From: Isoetes taiwanensis
Taxonomy: Eukaryota; Streptophyta; Lycopodiopsida; Isoetales; Isoetaceae
DNA length: 64,000 nt
NCBI GenBank assembly: GCA_021234155.1
Contig: JAJEKV010000023.1
Coordinates: forward strand, 9,867,141 to 9,931,140
Reading direction: 5' to 3'
The translations under genes were made by a program, and so were the position numbers. Below are positions 12,611 to 24,270 of the stretch, piece after piece. The notes below the pieces were generated by a model. That model saw nothing but the letters and a program-made list of their open reading frames with translations, did no database searches and was not told where the DNA came from. Numbering within the stretch: the stretch's first letter is position 1; every line of letters begins with the position of its first letter.

Positions 12611-12911
12611 AAGCGATTGACTTAAAACTATTATGAAAAATTTCTCAATTTACAAACTTTTATACTTTTAAAAACACGTTTAAGAAAGTTTTTAGGTCGA
12701 AATCAATTAAATTATAAAGTTAATATTTTAGTAATAACTATTGAATAATTTATTATTAATGAAACAAAATATATTGAAACTTAATCAATAATAAATTATT
12801 CAACGTATTTACAGATAAACATAATTATTTAATTAATTTCAAATCTAAAACTTTCTTTACCTATTCTGAAAAAATAACATTTCAATTATATAGCATTTAT
12901 TTTAGATAATT
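12611..12911. repeat. 301-bp direct repeat, right copy
   Basis: Second copy of 11350-11650. Together the pair brackets 960 bp of chimeric retroelement sequence. Confidence 0.85.
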
Positions 12912-15216
12912 CTAAATAAATCAAAGTGAAAATTAATTTAGAAAGCAATTTTATACTTTGGTAACCTTCATACTTTTGATCTAAAGATAAACAAAACAAA
13001 TTATTAAAATCAATAAGAGTTAAAAAATACTGTTGATCTTATTATGACATCCTTGAAGTATATATCTATTAGATTTGAATAAGTCTAAATTTTGTTAAAT
13101 ATGCCATAGTTCTTAATCCAACATAATCCATGATTAGATCTTCTTAGTCTTGAAAAGTTTATCTTCTACCTTATAAAACAAACCTAGATCCAAATGTAGC
13201 TGCAAGATGAACGAAAATCCTAGAGTAATTGAGCGAAGTAGTCTTCAATTTTGTTGCAAGGAAGTTGTGCAAGAGAACTCAATGCAAAAGACAATGGCAA
13301 CAATGCAAACATGTTATGATCATGAACTGCATGCAAGGGTTAAAGTGTCCAGCTCATGGGAATTCACTCTCTTTTTCTTTTTTGACATACAACTTACTTT
13401 AATAGTTGCTTGATGCAAATGAAATGTTTTTCAAATGAAAGCTCTGATACAGGAGAAAACAATGCTCTTTTGTATCATGCTACTAACTAAAAAAACGCAA
13501 AATGCTCACCTACTCATTGCAGAATCAATCAAAGAAAACACTATGAGAAGTCTTTGAAGAAAAGCTATTATCTTGCAACACTCATCATTCTGATGTAGCC
13601 AACAAATGCCCTATGCACAGGGTTCAGAAGCTCCAGGTGCAGCAAATTGAAATTCAGAACTATAAAGCTACAAATAGTAGAAATCGAAGCAACAATAGGA
13701 TGCATGATTCACCAGTAATATAAGTGATGCAAACTATAGCCAAGCCTCTACCTTGTGGCATCTGCATGTTAGAAGAATACATATTTCAGCAGGGGCTTTG
13801 AAGTTAATGAAACACTAAAAACAGTGATCAAACCCTTACCTTGGCGCTTCAAATCCGATCCTGCATCACAAATGCAATCGTGACCTCCAAGAATAGTAAA
13901 TGTTGATAGTTCCAGGGGACCTTTTTAGGACATTAAGGATGAATTGAGATCAATTAATGTGGATAAAGAAAGAAACCTGCCTAGTTACCATGTCATATTT
14001 ATATTTATAGTACCTTCTTAATCATAACCAGTCACAATTTCGAATCAGGAATGTGTAAGAAACAAAAATCATATCCCACTGATGGCAACAGACAACCCTC
14101 TAGTAGTCAATACATGCTTGCTGTGCGCATTTAATAATGTTGATCCGACAAAAAACCACACCCACGAATACTTTCCTGTCATTACAGTTCAACAATAGAT
14201 GTGTAAGTCTTTGCCATTCAAACTTATAAGCTAAGAATGCACGTTAAATATCAATACCAAGCAAATAGTACCTGGTGATATGGATCTTGTGTGGCTGGTG
14301 AAGAAGAGTAATACCTATTATATGTACAAAAAAATGATATAAGACCCTAGGAAATGGCATGCAGAATAAAAAATGGGGACATATAGAATAGAAAACTTGA
14401 CAAAGCAGTTCATTCAACATATGAGGAATAAAAAAAAAAAAAATTTCTGGAACAAAGTCTTTTGTTTGAGTTGGTTTTTTCTGCCAAATATAGAATCTTG
14501 GTGCTCTCAAATGACAGAGATGTTGCCTGAAGTCTCAGTAAGTATGGTAGGCCATTGCCTAAACCCTTCTAGATGCACTTTGATCACATGTAAATATGCA
14601 AGTACTTACAACTATGCATGATGATTGCACCAAAGGCTGCAGGAATTATTGCCTTCATTGGATGAAGCCTAAAGCACAAACCTTACCAATGCATGCTTCA
14701 AAACGTTAGAATTGATATTCTTGATTCATTTCCATCCTTTTCGTTCTGGCTGAAAAAACACATACTTCAATATATATACAGCATCAGGCCTTTCAAACGA
14801 AAATAGAAAAGTATTATAAGGTACAAAAAAGCTTGATGCCTGGCCGGATTGCCCCCAGCAACAACTTGATTTGATCTCTGATGCGACATTACCTCTTAGA
14901 AATTGGCATAGAAATAACGTATGTTCTACATACCGTTCCCTTTTCTATAGAGCCCAACGCATAAATATTAACAATAGAATTTCATAAAAAGCTGGGTTGG
15001 AAGAAACTCAATCCATTTGAAGAGCGACGGAACGATGGAGTTGGGAGAGCTCAAGGTTCGATTTCAAATTCCATGGAGAGAAAGAGCGCAATAAAGAGAA
15101 ACTTAGATGACACACACGACCAAAAATTCCCGCAGGGGCGAGAGGGAATGCCGCATGCGTCTGCACTTGCGGCGTTCCGCACAAAAACCAACACCCTCTC
15201 ATTTTAATAAAGAAGA
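12912..15216. other. Spacer with exon-like blocks on the minus strand
   Basis: No gene is established. Minus-strand blocks look exon-like: about 13925-13850 (frame containing FTILGGHDCICDAG, donor CAAG-GTAAGG), 14660-14605 (MKAIIPAAFGAIIMHS followed by GTAAGT) and a possible first exon at 15202-15008. They do not join into a protein I recognise. They could belong to a decayed gene, a non-coding transcript or captured exons. Confidence 0.25.
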
Positions 15217-15278
15217 TGATGGTTATATTAGCTTATAATAAGTACTATGATGGTTATATCAGTTTATAATAAGTACTA
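15217..15278. repeat. 31-bp tandem duplication
   Basis: Two adjacent 31-bp units starting TGATGGTTATAT and ending AAGTACTA, differing at two positions. The first 20 bases of the unit recur at 23119, directly after a Helitron-type end. Confidence 0.8.
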
Positions 15279-18200
15279 TCAATCTTTTTAATTTGGGATT
15301 TTCCGGTTTGGTGGAAAATGTTTTTGGAATTTTTTTTAACTTGATTTACTAAGATTTTGTGGATTTTGGCAACCGGAAAAAAAATCCTGATATGCCAAAA
15401 ATCGTAAAATTTTTAGTTATGATTTTGCTTCTTGGATTTCCCTCAACCCGATCGAGCATCATGTTGCCACATACAAACGTGCATGCATTTCTATGGCATA
15501 TAGAAAGATATATTTAGAGGGTTTTCTCTGCGGCAAAGAGTGCATGCCATGTTTGTGCATCCCGTAGATACGTTTCTATTTTTTGTAGAGCTATACCCTA
15601 CCGCAGAGGATACTAGAGGTCTGCTTAATCTAGAAATGTGGTTCTATTGTTGATTGATTCTATATGAAAGCTAAATCATGTCGTTCTTATTTTCAATAGC
15701 CTTTATTCTGGTCTGCAACAAATCGATATGGAAAGAGGCAAGCTGTTCTCAGGAAGTCATTGGCTCATGCAAAACATGAGAGTTATTTCCAGTGTCTGTT
15801 TTGTTGGGCGAGCTTCTTCCTTATGCTAAGGTGATCAGCTATTCTCAAAAAGCAAGAATCTTTCTATTGCATTGTTTTTCTACATTTTCCAAAAATGTCA
15901 TTGGCATCACCCAACTCTAACGGGACAATCACTTGAGACAAGATATTCTGGAATGTTTTGAGTCTTTCTCATGGGTGCCAGCAGCGTGGTAACACTAATA
16001 ACACTGATTCCTTTGATCTCTTTCTTTTCTCTAGGTTGTGCTTTCTCCTTTGGCAGACTCAGAAGCCTTAGTGTTGTATAGTCATTTTTGCTCTCTTGAA
16101 ACAAATTTGCAGTGGCATAGCATGTGAGTTTGTTTTGCAGTAGGCAAAAGCCATGTAGTAGTTGGAGCCTATCCACATTTTTAGATGCCTACAAGTTACT
16201 ATAAAATCTATGTTAGGCTAGCACATATTATTATTATGTGAATTGAGACTAGAATATGTGGTCTTTCCAGGTCAATCCAAATGTTTATACAAAACAATTA
16301 TCATCTACTTTTTGCTGTTGGGAAGTTCCAGCCTGTGCTAAAGCTTTCAACTATTATAGAGAACAACAAGCTTAAAGCAGTTTGAAGCTATAGATCCGTG
16401 AAAAGGTCTGTGTACACTGCAAAAACTAAAGACTGCTATTACTCAGGCAAGTAAGGTTTATGTTTGTGTAAGATTAATGCTATCATAATTCTGCATTTTC
16501 AAGTCTCCAATATCTGCATATTATCATATTGCTGACTTAGAGAGTTCATTTATTTACTCAAAGGGATTCTTAAGGTCAATTTTCTGACTGAGGTGGTCAA
16601 GCTTGAAAATTTTTCTCATCTGATCTGTCAAAGTTAGGTAATGCCAGCTACTACAGGTAAAGTCATTTGATTGCTTGAGAATAGAGTCCTGAAAATTTTA
16701 CATCTCCTTCAACATCTTTGGGAATCAGCGTATGAATCTTGAAGTGATTCTGTAAAGTTCTGCAGTGAAACAATGGCTTCAGAGCTAGAACCCTAAAGAT
16801 AGATGGCTGCAAGAACATCATTTTAATTTTTTAAACCCTAAAATAGACAATGGCCGAGACCATCATATTGATATTATTGGTAGGATCAAACAACAAAAGA
16901 CACGACAAAATGATGCAATAGGATCTAGAGTGAAGCTCTTCCACTAACATCCCCTCTGAAATTGAACTCTATAGGAACTTTGTGAATTGAAACTAAGTTC
17001 TCTTTTGAATTCCAAGTTGTTCTTTCATCTGTTTGAACTTGGACCATAGCTTATAGTTATTTATGTCGCAATTTTGATCGCAGATCCCTGAACTTTCGTT
17101 TTTTGACATGTGCCCAATTATAACTTCCTTTCTAAACTTCTGACCACAGACCCCTGAACTTTTTCTTCCAGGCATGGCCTAATGGAAACGTTGTGTAAGC
17201 ATCCCAATACAACCCAAAACCATAGAAGCATGCAAAATGCCAGGTTAAAATGTGCATATAAGACAACATGCATTAGCAGCATGTAAATGCCTATTATTTC
17301 TACATAGGTCTATTGGTTTACATCTATAAAAGCATCGCTGAGCTGTAGCGAACTAGGAAAACTTCGCTCCCCCTATTGCACTCCAGACAATCAAACTCTG
17401 AATCTTAGAGACATCTATACTTTTGAACAATGGGTTAGAATATGGTGCCACATATTGCCCCCTTTGCTGGGCATATACCCTCACTGTAGCCACGCTTGAT
17501 GTAGCCCCTTCTCCCCAGATATTGCCTTTGTTCCACTATCTAGAGTATGGCTTGAAAACTATGACAGGGATCTGAGTTTAAAACATCTGCTGCTGGGTTC
17601 TAATAAGATTACATTGTTTTCTTTTACCTTCTAAGTGTGCTTTGTTTGTTTAATCTTATTTTGTCTGGTGGTTGCAATGCACAGTCATGGGCCAAATTGT
17701 GGGGTCAGTGATATGATAGAAGCCATACAAATAGGCATATCAAAACAAGAAGATGTCATTCATGCATGATTACCAAGAAAATGTAAACTTGGGCATGCAA
17801 TGCCTAAAACCAAGCTTGAAAATATGACCATTCTAGGGGTCCAATTTGGAGTTCCCATGGCATTGTTTGCATGCAGACCATTACTAAGCTCAGCAGACTT
17901 GAATTTCTGACTATAAAAAATGTTTGTACAACATTGGAGTGTGATTGAATTTGCACTTTTTGTGCTTGATATGAGCATTTGTTTAGGTCCATATCTTCTG
18001 CATATTATTGACAAAATTGCTTATGTATATTTGCAGATTCACAATTAGATCTTGATCCTAATTCAGTTAAACGTAATAAGTCTTACAGATTTTCGAAAAA
18101 TGTACTTTAAAACATGACAAGGACATGTACAATTATATCCTATGGAAGGCTCTTCATTTTTCTATTCTTTATTCTGAAGTTGGTGTAGCTGTGAAGATGC

Positions 18201-19420
18201 TTGGCCAAAGGATTTTGATCATTTATAAAGCAGTATTTGTTTGGATTTGTTTTGACTCATTTTTTTTTTTAAGGGCCTTAACTGGATTACATGGAATGCT
18301 CTCACTGGGGAGTGCGTACTTGGAGTTCTGAGTGTTTTTCCTACGAAAGTACGTAGAGCTGAGTGGCTTCTTTGTTTTAAGTTGGTCCTATTTAATGTAG
18401 GTAGCATAGCATCGAAAATAGGGAGATTCTTACTATTAAGTTGCATAGCTGCACAAGAACTGGCTGCATGCCGATGTACAAAGGTGGCTTCATGTTTAGA
18501 TGTATAAGTAATTTATTACTGTAACATTTTTATTTTTATTCTTGCAACCAGGCTTTAGGTGTTCGGTTGCTTCAGATTTGGACTTCAACATTCAGATTAC
18601 AGCAAAAGGACTTCAATGCATCTCAGACTGAACTGCTTTGGAATTGCATTTTGTCACAACCCATTTGGTTCGCTTTCAGCTCCACAATGTGGGTCTTCAA
18701 TTTTTTTTTCAATTGGTATGCTTTATGAACACATGCCACAATTCATATTAACATCAATCTAAAGCTAGCATTCCTGAGCTGTCATGTCTTTTTACTTTGA
18801 CAAGTCCGATAATTCGCTATAGGCGTGGTGATCTGAATACATAGAAGAGGATGTGCGATGTACAAAAGGCTTAGGTACTTCGTTTGAAATTATTGAATTA
18901 TTTATTGCTTTAGTCTCAAGCTGCATCCATGTTGTAATAATATCTACATGTCCATAGAGACCAATAAATGCAGATGCGAAGAAGATGTAGAGTAATTATA
19001 AAAAACAAACAATTCGTGCTCCTTTACATCTCCGGTAATGTTGATCTTAGAAAGTGCAGCTCCAGGAATTGATATGCAAAGTTTGTCAAGTCAAACCACC
19101 AATGACATCACGCATTTAGTTATACTTAGAGTAGAACTGCATTTCAAGTGGATGTAGTCATTCCATCACTCCAAGCAAACTGTAAGTGGATGTACAATAT
19201 AAGTCATTCCATCACTCCAAGCAAAATGTACAAACCTATAGAACAGTAAGCATTCAAACATCTGGATCCTCGCAAATATGATTCTAAGAGTTAATCCTGC
19301 CTACTTGCATCAAACAAATTCCCAGCTTCAATCTTTCTTATGTGTGAAAAAGGAGGAACAATTCTCATGTGGTCTAATCTTATAATATCTGCTCCTGTTG
19401 CATATATTAGATTCTTCCCC
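15279..19420. other. Long gene-poor spacer
   Basis: Only short, unrelated open frames appear on both strands. A phrase like CAGACCCCTGAACTTT is repeated at about 17084 and 17149. Apart from that, no coding, RNA or repeat structure could be supported. Confidence 0.4.
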
Positions 19421-21530
19421 TTTTTTTTTTTTTTTTGAGGACAAGGTGTTTTTTATATTGCATTTATATGAAATACATGAGTACCTTTGCTTATAAAAGC
19501 AAAGAAAATCAGAAAATTCAGTAATATAGGAACTGCTGTAGTAGCTAGATCCTTATAGTCTTATAACAAAACTTAGATATCAGAAAAGGAGAATAAAACC
19601 GAGATGAAGTTTTCAAGTATGAAAACTGTCAATAAGCAAGATATTATCCCTGTAATGATTATTATCCAAGACTTCACTGTCGAATTACTAAGCCACATCA
19701 AGCACATCCTGTAGAGTGAAGTCTGGGATGTCATTCTTGCCAAACATCCTCAGCATTGTGTCCAAGTCCTCTGATGTATAATTGGTGAAGTCAAGTAGCA
19801 GCAGGACATGGGCTTGCCTCTTCTGCTGCCATTTATGAAACAGGTTCTCAAAGTACGGTTTGAGATTATTAAACCTCCATACCTCTCTGTTATTGAGCAC
19901 CCTCTTTATAGCTTTTGCATGAACCATTTCCCTTCTTAGCTGCTTGAATGTACTTTCTTGCTCAAATTTGGAGAGTTGAGAGAATTCTTCATCTTCATAT
20001 TCAGCAACTCCCATCATTCTTTCTCCACTTCCTGTACTATTCAGTCTCTTCATTTCTCCTGTGCAATACATCATCAAATACATTAAGATTAGTAAGGTAG
20101 AAATCAAAATATCCCTGAAATGTACCAAATTTCTCCCATGATCTATCATAACTTTTTCCTTTTGCCAATTTGTGTGCCACAGCTGTCTCTGTCATAAGAT
20201 AAATGAACTCCTTTTTAATCCAGAATAAGGAAGGATTCTTGTTTCCCATTTGGACCCTATTTCTATGTTTCCAGAGGATCCAAGAACTTAAAATTCTAGT
20301 AGTATTCAGGATTTGAGTATTGGCATTCATAAAAGAAAGGAAGTTATTAGCTGTAATTGCTCCCTGATTTATCTGTGCTGCCCAGCTCCAGAAGTCTGCA
20401 ATTTTGTGACATGTGAAGACATGATTTGAACTTTCTGTTTGACCACAACCCAGGGGACACATAGGTGAAACTAAGGTATCATATTTGGCCCTTTTCTCGT
20501 TTGTTGGTAAGCTCTGATGTAGCAGTAACCATCTGAAGGTTTTTATTTTATTAGCTGTATATATTTTCCAACCTTTTGCAATAATCTTGGCCAGTGTCTT
20601 CTCATCACAATTCCACATACTGTTTGCCTTAGAATCTTTGTAACCTATGATTAATCTGTAGATATCCTTAACTTAGTACACCTCTTTTCCATTTAAAGTC
20701 CATTGATTAGAATTATCACTGAACTCATCTATTGAAGCTACTTTCAACATTATATTTTTATAAATTTCCTTATCCACCTGAGATCCCTTTGTAATTACTG
20801 CCACCTCTTCCCAAGTTTTCCATCTGTTTCCTTCTCTTAAGTCTTCAAACTTTCTGATACCAGCATTGTGCCATTGCATGTATTTCTGTGGATGTTTGAA
20901 GGCTAAGCATCCTTCCTCTTCTGTAGCAAGATCTGGATGCCAAAACATATGGACTTCCTGACAATTTGCATCTATAAAGGGAGGTTTGTAACAAAGACTT
21001 GCCTCATTCCAAGCTTCCAAGATCCTTTTCATAGTTTTAGATGTACCTGCAGTTGATTTAATCTTGAAAAAAGCTGAGTCAGGAAGTTGATGTTTGATAG
21101 TAGGACTGCCAACAATTTGTGTTTTTTTCAATCCAAAATTTGATTAACTTCAGTGCAGGAGATGGTTTTGTACAGTAAATAGACCTCCACACTAATTTCG
21201 CAGCCAAAGCCTGTGCTTGAAGAAAAAGATCCTTGCATCCTAATCCACCATTCTTTTTGTCCTTTATTAGATCTGACCAAGCCACCTTATGATTACCCTG
21301 CCAGATGAATTTCCTAATAGCAGACTCAATTTTGTTGTATGAACATTTGTCTCCAATAATAGCAGAAGAGAAATAAATATGTGCACTACTGATAACTGCA
21401 TTTGCAATTTCGACTCTGCCAGCCAAAGATAAAGTAGCAGGATATTTGTTAAGTTTCTGCTTGATTCTAGAAACAATTGGCTCCCATACTGTTACCAATA
21501 AATTATCAAAAAACAATGTAACAATCCTAT
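19421..21530 (-). mobile_element. 5'-truncated plant LINE (L1-type), 3' half with poly(A)
   Basis: On the minus strand, 21516-21079 carries the post-RT connector (LSLAGRVEIANAVISSA, FIWQGN, WSDLIKDKKNGGLGCKDL). The frame at 21131-20673 continues it after a frameshift. An in-frame TAA at 20673-20675 precedes 20618-20037, which carries the zf-RVT domain (WLLLHQSLPTNEKR, CPLGCGQTESSNHVFTC). A last frame, 20149-19688, overlaps it. The T-run at 19421-19436 on the + strand is the poly(A) tail. The RT and endonuclease domains are absent, so it is a dead 5'-truncated copy. No clear target-site duplication was found. Confidence 0.82.
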
Positions 21531-21951
21531 TTCAAGAAGATTATTTTTTGGCCTTTGCTATGATCTAGACACGATTCGCAATGCAAATAAAGTATCTATA
21601 CATCTTTCTGCCTTTTTTAGGAATTGAAATCTTAGGAAACAACATTGTTACAAGTTAGAAAAAGCCCCCAACACACATGAAAACAAAACATTGTTTGTAA
21701 GGTATGAATGGTACTCTATGTTGTTTTATAGTTCCTCCACGATCATTGATCATGATGTAACAAAGTATTTGGTCACATCTATGTAGGACTATATCCTTTA
21801 TTGTAGATGTGGTTCCAAATGAATGTAGCACTTCCACGTTCCAATCAATAAACCTAATAATAACCTCTTTTGCATGTGATCAAGAAATAAATTAAACCAC
21901 CACTTCCTTTCGTATTTATATTTTGTTGCCTACGTAATATGTTGTAACAAA
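21531..21951. other. Spacer
   Basis: No gene or repeat recognised between the LINE and the degenerate hairpin at 21952. Confidence 0.35.
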
Positions 21952-21982
21952 TGCCCCGCAACGCCAGGCATCATAATACCAG
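21952..21982 (+). mobile_element. Decayed Helitron-type 3' hairpin
   Basis: TGCCCCGC-AAC-GCCAGGCA is an imperfect version of the hairpin at 9556, 23091 and 44681. It is followed by CCAG instead of CTAG. It looks like an older copy. Confidence 0.35.
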
Positions 21983-23090
21983 TTGTCTATCTGTATTTTC
22001 CTATCGTCAATAAATTCAGGTCTCCAAAAATTGCAGTGAAATGTAGATTGCTGACTTATATCAAATGCTCCCACAAATTTAGAATTGCCAACTCTTGGTT
22101 TCTGCAAATACCATATCCACAATAAAATGCCTGCTACACTGGTTTTAGTGACTTCAAATAAGACCAATAAGAGTTGTACACAAATATCACGTAATGGTAT
22201 GTGATTGGGGATGTAATAATACACTTTGTGTACAACAAAACGTAGCACTTTTGTAGAGGTGTTGCTTTTGTTGCTCATGTATTTTTTTCTTCTTTTTTTT
22301 TTTATGTTGCTCAATTTGAATAGGGCCTTAAAGTCTTCTATTGATTCGTTTGCATTTGAATGACATTGCCATTTGTTGATCATGTACCTTCACTCAAACC
22401 CAAAGGTTATATAAGAATATAGTGAACAATATGGTTGATTGGCCTTAAAATGGATGCAGAGCTGAGCTCACATTCTGTGAAATGCAAACAACTTAACGCT
22501 AAGGTAGATAAACTATAACAAATTACACCCCTTGCTACTATTATGTAACTTAGCACCAACCAGTATATATTCACTAACCGTCTCTAACATAGACTACTAA
22601 CATCATTTGCAACATCATTCCATCTAAACAACTTTAGATCCTATTGAATCCTGAGCAATCATATTGAATCTTAAGCAATGACTATAATTTGCACATTTAC
22701 AAAATCACATTGAAAGCCTGGCAACAATGATCCCCTTCATAGGGGCATGGATATTATTGTGACATTTGAATTTGATATTTGAAAACATAATGACCTATTA
22801 TGATTCATGTTACGTGCCTTTGGAACTATTTCATGGAGTTGTTTTATGCTACAACAATGACCAACAACAAGCTAAAGCATTTTGATATTCCATGATGATT
22901 CTACATTCTTAGCCAAAGTTATATTACTCAAAACAATAATACGCATATAAACACTTATCAACTATACATATATGTACGCAGATAACATCCATCTTGGACA
23001 AGAACTTAAAAGGAGCATAATTGACAACCCTACATATCTTCTTAGATCCTAGATCTTATTTATATAATTCTACAATAAAATTGTATTTAC
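21983..23090. other. Spacer, possibly the body of the Helitron ending at 23118
   Basis: No supported gene. The minus-strand open frame at 22383-21916 has no recognisable domain. The sequence before the hairpin (CTACAATAAAATTGTATTTA) resembles the matching position in the 44670 copy, so part of this stretch probably belongs to the same element family. Confidence 0.35.
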
Positions 23091-23118
23091 GCCCGGCAAT
23101 GCCGGGCACCATAACTAG
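23091..23118 (+). mobile_element. Helitron-type 3' terminus (+ strand)
   Basis: A perfect 7-bp hairpin GCCCGGC-AAT-GCCGGGC is followed by ACCATAA, then CTAG and T. The element would lie to the left. It ends 7 bases from the C-terminal end of the FCP1-like frame. Confidence 0.6.
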
Positions 23119-23124
23119 TGATGG

Positions 23125-23774
23125 TTATATCAGCTTATCATCTTGCAATAGTTTCTTCACAGCTAAAGTCTCCTTGGCTGGACCCTTCATCATAGGTGTT
23201 CTCATTACATGGGAGCATACATTTATCGCAGTGCCAACTTTTAAAAGGTACGGGAGCAATTCATCATTCAAATACATGCTAGGGCCAGATTCTAATTGTA
23301 GGTTGAATGAGAATGGTACAATATATGAACCCATGGGATTTCTTAGACACTTGTATGCAGAATCCTCCACCAATAGGCTATTTGAAGAGCTGTACGATGT
23401 TGATGACCACACTGACTGCATATTTTTCAAGAATATTTTTCTTGCTTGGTTGTAAGAATGATTGAGATTAGTAGCCTCACAATGTGATTGATCCCAAATA
23501 AACTCAAGTTTGCTGCGTATCTCCTGAGGAAAGAGCTCTTCGAGTATTGTTGTAAGGTTTTCTTTAGGCAACATTGACCAATTGCAAATGCAAAGTGGTT
23601 AATGCATTCCCTGACAAATTTCATATGATCTGGTCTTGTCACGATGTAAAACCTGCCAATCTCATGTACGATTGAGAGGGGATTCTGCTTAGGCAGTATT
23701 TCACCACATTCAAATCTCTTGACAAGGATTCTGTTCACATCTAGCAATAAAAGCGTCTTTTCCCTAAGATGCAT
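23125..23774 (-). pseudogene. FCP1-like (NIF/HAD) phosphatase domain, frameshifted
   Basis: The minus-strand translation gives KTLLLLDVNRILV, RPDHMKFV, FAIGQ, then in a shifted frame LEFIWDQSHC, NSLLVEDSAYKC, NPMGSYIVPFSF and LPYLLKV. This order (LDxN, RP..F, G-W/S, FxWDQSHC, LL(V/I)(D/E)DS(P/A)YK, NP, YL) matches the plant FCP1-homology HAD-type phosphatase family. One indel near 23570 separates the first Asp motif from the rest. An expected D in the DDS-type motif reads as E-D. It is probably inactive. It may be a gene remnant, since other unassigned minus-strand blocks lie upstream at 25.0-27.2 kb. Confidence 0.68.
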
Positions 23775-23794
23775 GGTAGTTAGTCTAGAGCATC

Positions 23795-24270
23795 AAAATG
23801 AAAGAGAATTGAAGCAAACAAGAGCTGACCTTGCTCATGGTAGTAAATGTTTGCCAGGACTACATATCGACATTGTCAACTTAGCAGAGGATAACAGGGA
23901 AACTAAATGAAAAACATTGAAGAAGCAAGAGAGCTGACCTTGCTCGTGGTGCTATATCTTTGCTAGGGCTACATTCAAAACATTATCAACTTAACAGAGT
24001 GTAAAGAGGAAAGTATAGAAAGAGATTGAAGCAAGCAAGAGAGCTGACCTTGCTCATGGTGCTACATCTTTGCTAGGGCTACATTCAGAACACTATCAAC
24101 TTAGCAGAGGGTAAAGGGGAAAGTAAACGTGTATAGAAAGAGATTGAAGCAAACAAGAGAGCTGACCTTGCTCATGGTGGTAGACGTTTGAAAGAGCTAC
24201 ATACAAAATACTATAAACTTAGCAGGGTTAAAAAGAAAAACTAAATGTGTACAGAAGGATCAACCTTGTA
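23795..24270. repeat. Tandem array, about 110-bp unit, four copies
   Basis: The phrase GAGCTGACCTTGCTC recurs at 23822, 23931, 24041 and 24159, with spacings of 109, 110 and 118 bases. Flanking blocks are shared (TTGAAGCAAACAAGAG before; CATGGTGCTACATCTTTGC and ATCAACTTAGCAGAG after). Copies are about 80-90% alike by eye, the middle two closest. It lies immediately upstream of the FCP1-like pseudogene on that gene's strand. Confidence 0.85.

Noticed and set aside
11350-12911. The 301-bp repeats as LTRs of one element
   Set aside because: No TG/CA ends, no PBS or PPT, no target duplication, and the interior mixes a minus-strand LINE-like piece with a plus-strand Copia piece.
23021-23455. 144-residue + strand open frame
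   Set aside because: Antisense shadow of the FCP1-like pseudogene and overlaps the Helitron end.
23795-24270. CRISPR-like tandem array
   Set aside because: Units are about 110 bp with diverged copies and no repeat-spacer alternation; the context is plant-like.
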